Positions 1-10,473 of a stretch of 64,000 bases of DNA are shown one piece after another. Source of the DNA: Diaporthe sp. PMI_573 (Eukaryota > Ascomycota > Sordariomycetes > Diaporthales > Diaporthaceae); NCBI GenBank assembly GCA_021399435.1, contig JAJTUP010000001.1, positions 992,001-1,056,000 on the forward strand, written 5' to 3'. Positions within the stretch are counted from its first letter, which is position 1; every line of letters begins with the position of its first letter. Under the pieces are notes generated by a model. That model saw only the letters and a list, made by a program, of their open reading frames with translations, had not been told where the DNA came from and searched no databases. The position numbers and the translations under genes were made by a program.

Positions 1-1
1 T

Positions 2-85
2 GACAATGTTTCCAAGCTTGAAAGTCTCCAGGCCCTAGCCGAGCGTGGGATAAGCATTCAACAGATTCTTAGCTTAATTACCTAG
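2..85 (+). CDS. 3' end of an unidentified gene
   Basis: From base 2 one frame reads 27 codons to a TAG at 83-85, ending in LAERGISIQQILSLIT. The composition (Leu, Glu, Ile, Gln rich, amphipathic) looks like a real helical C-terminus rather than noise. Everything upstream is outside the window, so the family cannot be named. The short downstream stretch becomes AT-rich, as a 3' UTR would. Confidence 0.4.
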   Translation, partial: DNVSKLESLQALAERGISIQQILSLIT

Positions 86-482
86 ACTATCGAATACGCC
101 CTGAATTACAGATATCTGTTTCCTTTGTCCTCTAAGTCCGAAACTAAATCGTTCTTTACATAATATGTGTTTTTTTCAGCCTCACTCTGATGGTCAAAGC
201 GGAGATGCATGCTTTGTTGGAGTCTCTACTTTCTGGCCGTGCGTGGCTTGTGAACTTGACCACCTTCATAACGGAAAACATGTGAAGAATGTGCTGCTAC
301 AGTGTAGTTAGTTTCTGCTTTTGAAACAGAGGGCCCCAAAATATATATAAACAGCTTCCAACGCATCCAATCGTGCAGAATTTCTTGCAACATTAAATTT
401 CTTTGGTCTCACATTTCAAGACAAGAAAGAAGCATCGTCACACTAATAAAACCACAAAACGCTACAATAAGCTCCTCAAGAT
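86..482. other. Intergenic, no gene seen
   Basis: About 400 bases between the stop at 83-85 and the next candidate gene. A TATA-like run (ATATATATAA) lies near 341-350, about 130 bases before the ATG at 481. It could serve the small gene that follows. Nothing else is recognised here. Confidence 0.4.
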
Positions 483-1101
483 GTCCGATCCTATCAAGTT
501 CCGCTACTTCACCATGGTCAACGGCGGCAATGGGTTACGCTCTACCCCTGCATTTGGACTCCTAAGCATGATGTATCTTGGGATGGCAGACGTAACAGCG
601 GCACGCACTGGATGCTCATTCAAGGTAAGCCACATCTTTGGCAATATCATGGGTGTTTGATAGCTCTTTCAAATATATATAAAGCTCACACCCTTCTCTT
701 AGGTCAATCCAACACTTGTGACTTGAAGCAGGATACAGACGGCGGTGGGATTGCGATCGGAACAAACAAGGCTGGGCAGAGATTTCAGCTTGGCTGTGAT
801 GTTGTCGCTGGAGATGATGACTGGATTAGTCCGCAATTGTTTGAATACGATCCAGACTCAAATATAGAGGTCACTATCCGTAAGTATGGCGGACTGAGGG
901 ATGGGCACGTGTCTTTTTCGGGGACTCAACCCAGAACTTGACGCAATTGAATATATGGATCAATACGATTGCTTCAATACAATAACTCTGGTAATACTCA
1001 TGATCGAATTGAAATACAAGTTGGTCATTAACATTAAGGAGTGCCCAGTTTCTTCTCCAGACTGCGACTCTCTCGGCTTGGAGAAAGAGATTGGGCACTA
1101 A
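481..1101 (+). CDS. Small three-exon gene, unrecognised, 5' exon uncertain
   Basis: Three blocks are joined by good splice sites. Intron 625-702 is GTAAGC..TTAG and intron 880-1060 is GTAAGT..CCAG. Exon 2 (703-879) encodes an acidic, Gly/Asp-rich stretch with two Cys, containing DTDGGGIAIGTNKAGQRF. Exon 3 (1061-1101) ends EKEIGH then TAA. The exon 2 frame continues into exon 1 only in a frame whose first ATG is at 612, giving a short protein with no leader. The other exon 1 frame starts at 481 (MSDPIKF) and has a hydrophobic leader-like segment, but it joins exon 2 in frame only if the acceptor is a CAG near 729. The 5' end may therefore be frameshifted or the gene decaying. It could be a small secreted protein. 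I do not recognise a family. Confidence 0.35.
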
Positions 1102-1386
1102 GCCCTAGATCTGATTGGGTTATGATTTCAATCGCAGCCTCAGAAATTATCGGTAGGTATGCCGCAGAACTCGAGAAAGACATGTGATAGTGCTCTGATA
1201 TCGCAAATAACAGAAAGCTGCGGTGCGCCTAGGTTGGGTGGAGAGATGAGACAGATATAGCTGCATTTCGATATTTGGTGGCTGTTTCTCGTTACAGTGG
1301 ACACCTGAGGTATTCTTTGTCAAACATACGTGTGGATCCAACCAAGATCAGTCTGTGTCGGTGCCTTGAATCTAAAGAAGTGCACC

Positions 1387-1755
1387 ATGTTGTCGAAATG
1401 CGTTCCTCCTAGTGGTCTGCCCAAGTCCCAGCTCGAGACCCTCATAATGGCCGCCGCTGCCGCCAATCAGACCGCGCTTGCTGCCATCGAAGGGATGACA
1501 CCGGAGCTCCTCCGTACTACCAACATTGCTATTAATGACGCATACTCGAAGTCTTATGCCTATGTGTACTACTTCGTCGTTGCGATTGGTGTGCTTGCCA
1601 TCGCCGCATCCGTGTGCATGCGCGACTTTGACAAGTACCTGACTGGCCACGTGTCGAGACAGCTCTACCGCAAGAAGGATGCCAACACCGATCCTCTGGA
1701 GACCGCAGAGGGTGCGAATGTGCTTGCTAGGGAGAACGAAAAGGTTGCGGTCTAG
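1387..1755 (+). pseudogene. C-terminal remnant of a Tri12-type MFS transporter
   Basis: The last ~120 residues match the tail of fungal Tri12 / siderophore-transporter-like MFS proteins. They include the motif GLPKS near the start, NQTAL, an AINDAYSKSYAYVYYF stretch leading into one transmembrane helix, and the characteristic CMRDFDKYLTGHVSRQLY tail with a cytoplasmic acidic end. A full member is about 550-600 residues with 12-14 helices; only the last helix is here. The 290 bases upstream (1102-1386) hold no further helices in any frame. The 5' three quarters of the gene has therefore been lost, not hidden behind an intron. The family exports toxins or siderophores; this copy is presumably dead. 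Confidence 0.75.
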
Positions 1756-2393
1756 GGCCATTGAAGGCCACTGGGTTCTGGTGTAGTCTGCATCACGCGT
1801 ATAATCTATCATCGGAGGGGAATGATGTGTGTGATCTCGACCCATCAATGCATTCTTTTGAAATGACATCTAGTTGTGGTGTGTTGTCATAGGATCCACC
1901 ATGCGGACATCGCGTCAGCCGCTGGAACGCGTCTCGCCAAGTCGGGCCGTCGCTGCTGTGAGCCACACACAAATTGCAAGGTAAATATTCGCACCAGCTA
2001 AATAATATCGACATGGCTCTACTTTGTACCGTTATGCTAACCCGTAAACCCCCTTCCTCCGATATATCCCTGGAGGAAGACCCGAGTCCACTGCACTGCC
2101 GGGGTCCTTGACTTCCCTGCAAACGCGACTGCGACCCAAGACATCTGACTGTCGTATTGCTAACGCAGCCAGGGTGCACATATCCGACGCTAACTTCACG
2201 AATGGCAGGCATAGTATTGCGGGGTCTGCATAGGTCTTACTCGCTTTGGAGGTCAACCACTCCTCTAAATGTTCACTTTACTTCTTTCTATTCAATAAGG
2301 CTTATCACTTTGTATTCACTACTGTCTTCCACGTAGTGATAACGCCATTCCATCCGCCATAGTGTTACGCCAAGCACCAGGATATAAGCTAAT
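1756..2393. other. Intergenic / promoter region
   Basis: Between the MFS remnant and FAD oxidase 1. No frame shows convincing coding character; the reverse-strand open stretches here are unsupported. The 3' part (2280-2393) is the presumed promoter and 5' UTR of the oxidase. Confidence 0.4.
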
Positions 2394-4091
2394 ATGAAGT
2401 GGACTATTCTCGGGCTGCTATTCAACCTTGTGGCGGCTCAGGGGACTGGCAACCCAGCGGTAAGGTTACGAGCGACGTACCGTGAGCGTGATTGAGGCTG
2501 ACAATTAATTTGGAAACTAAGTGTGACGCTCTGGTCGCAGCCGGGTTGGGGTCACGCATACTGACTGCTATCGATGCAGGCTACAAGGAACGTGTTGAGT
2601 CTTACTGGTCTGCCAGTGCCCGGTTGAACCCGTGGTGCTTTGTCCAACCACAGACTGTCGGCGAGGTTTCGCTTGCCTTGACAACCCTCGCAGCCACTGG
2701 TCAAGGTGCCGGTGATTGGCATATTGCTATCCGAGGCGGAGGACACAACTTCTTCCCAGGCGTTAACAACATCGAAAATGGCGTCACCATCGACATGGGC
2801 TTCTTCAATCAGACCACTTACAATGCCGACAGCGGTCTTGCCTCGGTCGGGCCCGGCGGCCACTGGACAGGGGCATACACTGAGCTCGCGAAGAGCAATG
2901 TCACAGTTGTAGGCGGTCGGGAGGGTCAGGTCGGCATTGGTGGCTTCCTTCTCGGTGGCGGCGTATGTGTTTCTTTTTTCCCCTTTCCTCCCCTCTTCTC
3001 AACCCATTTACTGCGGAAGGAGGAAGGGTGAATGAGCTAACAGATCTACTATAGAATTCTTATTACACATTTCGTCAGGGTTTTGGGTGTGATAACGTCG
3101 TGAACTTTGAGGTCGTATTAGCCGACGGCAGTGTCGTTAACGCTAATGCCACCTCCCATGACGATCTGTATAGAGCGCTTAAAGGAGGCAGTAGCAACTT
3201 CGGCATTGTCACACGCTTCGATCTCAACACGCTACCTAACACTCCAATGTGGGGCGGTATACGCATATACGATTACAACTCATATGCCGACGTCGCTCTG
3301 GAAAGCATTGTTGATCTCGCCAACGCCAATGAATCTCAAGGCGATGATGCCCTCATTGTGCTGATTGTGACAAGCGGTGACACCACTATGTCCCTCCTCA
3401 CTAATCAGATCAACACACAAGGCGTGACAGACGCACCTAGCTTCGCAAAGCTGTCTGCACTGCCTGCTTTGACAGACAACACGCAAATAGCGACCGTGGG
3501 TGAGCTCACGGGGTCCGCAGGAACACCCGCGGGATTACGGTTTGTAAGCCCTGACCGTAATATTGGGACCAGAACTAATCGTACGTCAGGAACGTGTGGT
3601 TCACCTCCACCTTTGGTGCTGATACCGACTTACTCAAAACTATCAAAGGGCTCTACGAAGATTTCCTTGCAGACTTGTGGACCTTACTGCCAGCCGACGC
3701 CTTCGAAACCCAGATAGTCTTTCAGCCTATCCCTTCGTACTTGGCGCAGACCGGCGAGAGGAAAGGTGGCAATGTTCTCGGTCTCGATTCTTCGTTGACA
3801 AAGAATGCCGTCCTATTCCTGCTTACCCTGAAAACGATCACGGCGGCGGATGAGGCAGTCATACACGCACGAGGTGGTGTATTCTTTGCCAGGGTCGACG
3901 AGGCCGTGAAGGCCTCGGGGAATAGTCTCCCCTTTGTCTATCTCAACTACGCCAACCCCAGTCAAGACCCATTAGGTAGTTATGGTGTTGAAAACGTCGA
4001 GTTTATTCGGAAAGTCTCTGCAAAGTATGACCCGCAGGATGTCTTTCAGCGACGGGTACCAGGAGGGTTCAAGATCTCTCGTGTGGCTTGA
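2394..4091 (+). CDS. FAD-linked oxidase 1 (berberine-bridge type), secreted
   Basis: Exons 2394-2459, 2522-2962, 3055-3539 and 3590-4091 give 497 aa. All introns are GT..AG; the third uses a weaker GTTTGT donor but is the only one that keeps frame. The protein has a signal peptide (residues 1-16, MKWTILGLLFNLVAAQ). An FAD-binding PCMH domain follows, with IRGGGHNFFPG near 92-102, where His97 fits the histidyl-FAD site. VGGREGQVGIGG, LGGGNSYYTFRQGFGCDN and GSSNFGIVTRFDL come next, then a C-terminal BBE domain with YLNYANPSQD and KYDPQDVFQ. The second flavin-linking Cys of classic BBE enzymes is replaced (GGRE), so flavin is probably attached only through His. Such enzymes oxidise sugars, oligosaccharides or secondary metabolites with O2; the substrate here is unknown. 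A second member lies 3.3 kb away on the other strand. Confidence 0.92.
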
Positions 4092-4556
4092 AATATTCAT
4101 TAATGGTGCTCATTATGTAGACCCAGGACGAATGTTAAATCTCCTTTGATCTTGACATTAGGTAGTAGAAGGCTATTACAATTCAGCCCTAGGTAGAAAG
4201 GACCTGCGGTGCCACCAATTTCCAAAATGGGAGAGCAAAAGCTAGTCAGACTATCCCAGTGGTGTCGGTCTACTATCGGGAGCCACACATATTGGCTATT
4301 GAGACGAAAGAGAAAATATCCATTACAGGCTCAGTAGCACCAGAATTGGAACATATTAAAGATTGCAGTCTCGTTCAGGGGCAGAACTAGGGCCATCAGA
4401 ATTAAACAGCATTGTCAGGGCTCAAAGCTCACATGGATCAATTCGCATGGGCGGCTTCATGCAGACGAATGCCACGGCGCAGACGGTGACGAACATCAAT
4501 CAAGGTGGTTCAAGTTATGCAGAAACAGCGTAGAAACCTGTTCCACCAATATTTCT
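4092..4556. other. Intergenic, no gene seen
   Basis: Downstream of FAD oxidase 1. Low-complexity spacer with no supported frame. The only defined boundary is the start of a repeat at about 4557. Confidence 0.35.
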
Positions 4557-5270
4557 GTAGGTTTGGGTATAGTCTCAGGGGCTGCCAGCCCGGCACGGCT
4601 GTGGCCAATCAGAAGGGCCGGTCTAGCTTAGTCAGCAGGGCTGCTAGCTACTACACCAAGTACTTCAGCGCTGTTATAAACCAACACGTTCGACGGCAAG
4701 GAGACCCGTTTGGGTGACCCAAGTAACCCGGATAGGATGCCACGATGTAGACCATTTGGCACTAGGGTACGGAGTTACGAGATATGCCAAGACCAGGGTT
4801 AGGGTCAGGCACCTGACAATTAGGGTAGACCGATAGGACCGACAAGTAGTTCTAATAATACCAGGCTAGACTGCAACTATCAATAAGTGGTCCAGGCAAT
4901 TTAACACCCAGGACGGATAAAGAGTCGGAATATATAAGGACATGGTTATTACTATAGTAGATAGCTTTTATAGAATAGACTCTTTAGTCGTCAATCTAAG
5001 TATTTAGTCTAACACCTAAATAGCCTTACAGCTAGTAATTATATATTAAAGAAGAGAACAATTATGTCTTATACATTAAATAGCCAAGTATTACCTCTAT
5101 GCCGTATTGCTAACATAAACCCTACAGGTTACCTCTAGACCCCACAAAGGTTTAGTGTGATCATTATACTTCTATAGTAAGAATCAAACCCATATTTAGA
5201 CAGTATAGCTTTTATTTACCTATTTATATATACAAAGACCCCCTAACCTACAGCGTTAGGGCTATACTGA
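4557..5270 (-). repeat. SINE-like repeat, copy 1, split and RIP-mutated
   Basis: Bases 4557-4671 match 48958-49070 nearly base for base, with mostly C/T and G/A differences. Bases ~5155-5270 match the tRNA-related part at 49095-49201, again with transitions. In the copy near 49 kb the two blocks are nearly adjacent. Here about 480 bases of AT-rich sequence separate them, so something inserted into this copy or part of it was rearranged. The strand is inferred from the tRNA-like part, which reads on the minus strand in both copies. Confidence 0.6.
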
Positions 5271-5361
5271 TACTAATTAGTAATTAACTATCTATTAGTT
5301 TCTAAGAGCTAGGCCTAAAGAGGTAGATCTATTACGAGAACTTTATCAACCCTATTAGCCT

Positions 5362-5864
5362 TGTTAAACGAAAACGCTCAGGTGTAGGCACTGCACAAAG
5401 GGAGTTACCCTAGACTTTGTACTAGTGGCGTGTGTGCCGAAAGATGAGTTTGGTGGCCGTGAGTCGATTTTTTAGGCTATTTTAAGACCCTAACTTCATA
5501 CCTCTGTATTACCCTTATTTTTTACCCAAAAAGCATGTAACCTAGTTTATTAGATAGCCTGATTTCTAAAGTTTATCTGTATTTAGTTTGGTTACTGTCA
5601 GGGTTAGGGTTGGCTGGTTATTTATAATCTAAAGATAATGGGTCTGAAGGGCAAATTTTCCGGCCTCGCTATTCTTGCACCAGAGCCAACCCACGCGTGC
5701 CCGCGGGTGAGACAATGTCGGAGGGACTGTGAGGAGGGCTGACAGAAGCCCACTCAAGTTCAATATAAAGTTGTCCAGACCATTCTCAACCGTCCCAATT
5801 TGCCTCAGGCACCCTACTGCGACCCTGCCTATGAAGCCTACTGCTGAAGGCACTATCCTTCAGA
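5362..5864 (+). mobile_element. Solo-LTR-like element, copy 1 (older)
   Basis: Starts TGTTAAACGAAAACGC and ends CTATCCTTCAGA, 503 bases, no coding frame. It matches the copies at 5884, 32872, 45151 and 48217 along its length. This copy is the most diverged, with many C-to-T and G-to-A changes, and shows no clear 5-bp duplication (AGCCT left, AATTA right). It faces the next copy tail to tail with 19 bases between them. Confidence 0.75.
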
Positions 5865-5883
5865 AATTACAACAGACCTTAGT

Positions 5884-6400
5884 TCTGAAGGTTAGTGCCT
5901 TCAGCAGTGTGTGTGTGGCAGGGTCGCAGCAGGGTGCCTGGAGGCGAGTTGGGACGATTGAGAATGGTTCGGACAACTTTGCATTGAATTTGAGTAGGCT
6001 TCTGTCAGCCCTCCTCACAGTCCCTCCGACATCGTCTCACCCTTGGGCACGCGTGGGTTGGCTCTGGTGCGCAGATAGGGAGGCCGGAAAATTCGGCCCT
6101 CGGACCCACTATCTTTGACTTTAAATAACCAGCCAACCCTAACCCTGACAGTAACCAAACTAAATACAGATAAGCTTTAGAAATCAGGCTATCTAATAAA
6201 CTAAGTTACATGCTTTTTGGGTAAGAAATAAGGGTAATGCAGAGGTTCGAAGTTTGGGTCTTAAAACAGCCCAAAAAATCGGCTCACGGCCACCAAACTC
6301 ATCTGCCGGCGTGCACGCCCCATAGGCACTTAGAGAAAATCCAGTGCCAAGTCTAGGGTAACTCTGCGTGCAGCGCCCACACAAGCGTTTCCGTTTAACA
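5884..6400 (-). mobile_element. Solo-LTR-like element, copy 2, with 5-bp TSD
   Basis: Reverse-orientation copy running from TCTGAAGG to CCGTTTAACA, 517 bases. It is flanked by a perfect 5-bp duplication TTAGT (5879-5883 and 6401-6405), as left by an integrase-type retroelement. It is GC-rich and close to the copies at 33 and 45 kb, so it looks young. It lacks the 24-base internal duplication seen near 33.3 and 45.2 kb. No protein is encoded. Confidence 0.85.
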
Positions 6401-6405
6401 TTAGT

Positions 6406-7410
6406 AATATAGATAAGTATATTGTCGCCTAATTTACTTATAAAGATCCGGAAAGGAGTTTATTTATAAAGCTTCTATTACTACATTGCGAGCTCTAGAG
6501 TTATTACGTATGTTACGGCTCTAGGAGGAGTAAAGTAGTGGCAATATTATATTATTATTATAGCTAAACACTAAAGAGGTGTAAATATCGGCCAGAAAGG
6601 TATAGAATATACGGTAGGGAGATATTTAAGCGCTCTTTTAGTAATAAACCGCAAGTAAGTACCAAATTAGATAATCTTGGTTATTGTAAATACCTTTTTA
6701 TTGCGAATCCAGGCTCTGTCTGGATTAATTCGCTATAAAGAGAATTCCCTATATGTTTACGCGTGTAGTGTATAATCTATAGATTTGGTTCGGCATATAA
6801 TGCAGCCAAGGTTCATGCTGCCATCGCGGACTCGGAACGAGTCCGCATACTCGGAATGGGTTTGAAAAGTGATTAACTGCGGGGCAAGAAATCATTACAG
6901 TTTTCTGGGAATCACCCTTTACTGATCGAATCAGATCTTTTTAATAATTTGCGCCCTTACCCGCAGTAGATGCCGGAGTTGACCGAGGGTCACTCAGAAA
7001 AGAGCTGCCTGCAGACCAACCCCGTAGTAGCATCTTGGAACCATCCTCCTTGCTTTGACCGGGGGCTTAGTAGGAGAAGAGAAGGTGGTCGCAGTCTTTT
7101 AGAAGGCATTTAAGTCAATTGCTGAGACTGCCGTTGACAAGGTGGCAAAGATTGCGGCTACTAATTAATTCTATAGAGTACTGAGAAGCATTGCCTGGAC
7201 GTTCAACATTTGGGAAATCATTTCCGATTAAATATCTCAATACCTTATGAAAGAGTTCCCTCATTTGGCCATTAATACTGGTGGATAAATTCACCTGGTT
7301 GAGAAGAATATTAAACAAGTCTCCATCCAGCTACATCTGCAGCAAATGATAAGGAGAGCAGTCTCATCACGAGGCCGTTCTGAGACCCTCGCATTTGACC
7401 ATCAACCGAG
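6406..7410. other. AT-rich debris and downstream region of FAD oxidase 2
   Basis: 6406-6760 is AT-rich, RIP-like sequence with no recognised frame. A short hairpin lies at 6826-6846. From 6900 to 7410 composition returns to normal; this is the 3' flank of the reverse-strand oxidase. No gene is supported. Confidence 0.4.
6826..6846. other. Short perfect inverted repeat
   Basis: GCGGACTCG and CGAGTCCGC form a 9-bp perfect stem around a 3-base loop in otherwise AT-rich sequence. No linked gene or element end was found. It may be a fragment of a lost repeat. Confidence 0.5.
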
Positions 7411-9277
7411 CTAGTGTTCCTTGAAAGTTCCGCCTGCCGGAAGCATGCCACTCAGACCCCCGGGAACCAGCTGATGTAGAAGACCAGTAGGGTCATACTT
7501 CGTACGAAGGTACTTGAGCTTGGCCACATTCTCAGCCCCGTAAGAGCTTGTGACATCCTGATTCGCCGCCGCATAGTTGGCATAGCTTACACGCCGCGTC
7601 AGCCTCAACTCCAGATTTGATAACAAGTGGCGTGTGTAAAACTTACATGTATGGCACGTATACGCCAAGCTCCTTCGCCAGAACCTCTCCCCTCTCCACG
7701 ACTCGTCGCCCAGCACCGTACGCTGCGTCGTCGTAAGAAGCATCGGACCAACTGTTAGCCATGGTGAAAACTGCGACGTTGCGTTAGCCTAGCTAGTCGC
7801 TTGTGGCACTCAAGTGACAAAGTTGACGTACAAACCACGGAACCAGAGCCTTCGAGGCCGAGGATGTTGCCGCCCATCTTCGAACTTTGTTCGAGGGCGT
7901 TGTTGGTGACCAGCTGCCATTCTACAATGCCCGCGAACTCCTCTGTGTCAAGCAGGGTCTCGAACTCCTCCTCGAATATCTTCTTCATGCCCTTCATCAT
8001 CTCGGCACTACTCTGAAACGTCATCGTCCTGAGGTCGTACCGGAGAGCAGGCAGCCCAGGTCCAGAAGCACGCTCATTCATGGTCCCCCATGCCTCCGAA
8101 ACATTCGTGTATGGAGCATCATCAAAGTCCTCCAGAGGAGTAGGAAGCTGGAGCTCATTGGTATCGGGGTTCCTGATCCAGGAACCCTCCTCTTCCGCCA
8201 TCGAAAGGAAGCCTATTTCGATGAAAGGGTCACCAAAGATCGCCGCCCAGTATGTGATAAGCGACAACTCAAGGTCTTCCGCCCCTTCATCGGCTGAAGT
8301 AATCCTGGCAAAATGATCATATTTATCGGCGACGCTGTCGAAGTATGTCATGTTGAGTTGTGCGGAGACACTCTGCAGGTTCAGCGAGGGATATGTATAG
8401 AGGTCGAAGCGGGTAACGACGCCGAATATGTTCTGGCCACCCTTCATTGCCTCGAACAAATCGGCGTGGGAGTTCGCATTAACTTCAAGGATTTCGCCGC
8501 TTGCAATTACAAGCTAAACCAAGTTAGCAAGTCTACCTTATTCTGATGAGGTCTTCTCGTTTCTTCGATACCTGGAAACCCTTCACGTTGTCACAAGCAA
8601 GTCCACGCTTTGGAGTGAAGTGCGAAACACCTCCCCCGAGGACAAGGCCAGCCATTCCAACACTTGCGCTGCGGCCGCCGACCGAAACAAGGCCATGAGG
8701 AGCAAGGAATTCATAGACAAGACCCCATCGTAGCCCAGACCCGAAACTGGCATAACCATCATGAAGGGATTTGGACGACAAATTGCTTGTCGCAAGCAGC
8801 ACGCCATCATCGATGTTTGCCCATCCGTGGCTGGGGGAGTGGCCTCCGGAGCGGATTGCGAAGGTGCAGTTCTTTTGCTCAAAGAGTTTCACGGCTTGTG
8901 AAACAAGTTCTGCGGAAGAGGGGGTGAAAACGCATGATGGCTTGAGCCGTGCCGTCGTAGCTGTCAGTGAAACGAATTAGCTGTTGCTTGTCGAAAGCCG
9001 TGATTTCGCGGAACCGAGGGGACAAGTTCTAGGGATGAATCCGAGGGAATGACGTACACCAGTAGCTCTCTGATGCTTCTTCCATATAGCTGGGCGTACC
9101 AGGCAGGAAAACGTGGTCCGGATGCTGCGACTCAAGCAAAGAACACTACCATTTAAGACACGGTTAGCAAATGACATGACCTGTTCTGCCATAGAGCGCG
9201 TGAATGCCTACACATTGATTTGCAGACGCGCCGAGACTCGAGGCCAAAACAAGAATGGTGAGGAGCATTTTCGACAT
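7411..9277 (-). CDS. FAD-linked oxidase 2 (berberine-bridge type), secreted
   Basis: Six exons on the reverse strand: 9277-9212, 9145-9058, 8960-8572, 8513-7832, 7770-7647 and 7585-7411. They give 507 aa, and all exon phases close. The N-terminus MSKMLLTILVLASSLGASA is a signal peptide. The FAD domain shows IRSGGHSPSHGW (His92, the likely histidyl-FAD site), FGSGLRWG, VGGRSASVGMAGLVLGGG and KGGQNIFGVVTRFDLYT. The BBE domain ends with YANYAAANQDVTSSYG and KYDPTGLLHQLVPGG. As in oxidase 1, the Cys of bicovalent BBE enzymes is absent. A reverse-strand TATA-like run lies at 9377-9369, about 95 bases upstream. The two oxidases are clearly different (different intron number and low identity by eye), so they are paralogues rather than a fresh duplication. 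Confidence 0.92.
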
Positions 9278-9368
9278 TTTCGGGGGGTTTTCAGAACAGT
9301 TGGCGCGCCGCGTGGCAAGATCGCTGTTTCTTGAAATACGTCATCTTTGAAGAAGGTCGCCCATCCGC

Positions 9369-9377
9369 ATATAAATA
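9369..9377 (-). promoter_or_regulatory. TATA-like box of FAD oxidase 2
   Basis: On the reverse strand TATTTATAT, about 92-100 bases upstream of the ATG at 9277, in the usual range for a fungal TATA element. Position is the only support. Confidence 0.4.
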
Positions 9378-10473
9378 CATTCCTTTTGACGTACATGGTG
9401 GATTGATGGACAACAATAGTTCGAAAGGTGAAGTACGAGTCCTGTTGAAGCTTGCGAACCCGGGTTTGCCAAGTTGATCCATGCTCACCATTTCGTGAAC
9501 CTACACTGCCCCCTACAAAGACCGACGACGCATCGAACACGGAGCAGCGGGGAGGATTTAGCAAAGCGGGGAATTACGAGTGAAATTCACCTTCAACTTT
9601 GTCTAGAGTCATGATCAATGCGGGAGTAATTGCCGGTCGGTAGAAACATTGATTCGTTTACGTATAAACTTCGTTTGCAAGGTCTACTGTAGTCTCAAGT
9701 GTAAGTTTTGTTAGCTCGCCCCACAGTTCTTTTCAAGAGGCGGTTCGTAAGCTTTTTTTTCTTATCCGTTCTTCATCGTGCTTATCTGACGTGGGATAGC
9801 TTCTTATCGCTGATTAGGCCCTGCGGGGCGAGCTAAGCGGTCCCTCTTAGCAAACATGTCTCCCCAATCGGAGATGATGGCATCTATTGTGGCTCCATCC
9901 GCATAATGGATCTTCGTACATCGTACTCGTTTAGATTCATCTTTTACGTTGACGTATTGTCCCCTCGTTCCGGCGCGAACTCGTAAATCAGCCCGTAAAT
10001 GACCAGGGCGCCGAATCAATGCCTGGTACCACCTTCGGTACCTTCTCGTCCCTATTGCGAAATAATTACATACCAAGACCTCGTGTATCTTTCTCAAGTC
10101 TTTCGCCTCTTTACAACCGGACCTTCAGGAGACGTGACTGTGATCTGTAAGTCTGACTCACCCTCCTTCGCGTTGCCCTGTCCCTACGTCCCGAGTACCG
10201 GTCTGTTGGATGCTTGGGAACGTTTCTGAGACCTTGCGTACTGCCAAATCGCCTGTGGAGTTGGACGCCTACTACTATTATGCTCTCTATTTAGCATGGT
10301 TGGTCAGAGTGCCGGGTGATTATTTAGTTGCACCAAGACTTAATTCTCCAACAATCGGGCAAGAATCACATTGTCCCCCATGGAATTTGCCAAGACTTGA
10401 GCTCTTGATCAGATAGAATCATACCATAGGCAAAGTGAGCTGTTCCATTCTCGGCCTTACATTTGCTGATCAA
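9378..10473. other. Spacer, one unassigned reverse ORF
   Basis: No recognised gene. The longest compositionally plausible frame is on the reverse strand, 10097-9804. It contains RGQYVNVKDESKRVRCTK and HYADGATIDAIISDWGDMF, which reads like protein, but no partner exon or family was found. It may be another relic in this eroding interval. Confidence 0.3.

Noticed and set aside
1372..1869. Long reverse-strand open frame over the MFS remnant
   Set aside because: It is the antisense of a clearly recognisable MFS tail and has no motif of its own.
5629..6118. Open frames inside the solo-LTR-like pair
   Set aside because: They occur in all copies only as accidental frames, differ between copies and have no protein motif.
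7801..8546. Forward-strand frames over FAD oxidase 2
   Set aside because: Antisense of a gene with complete domain and splice support.
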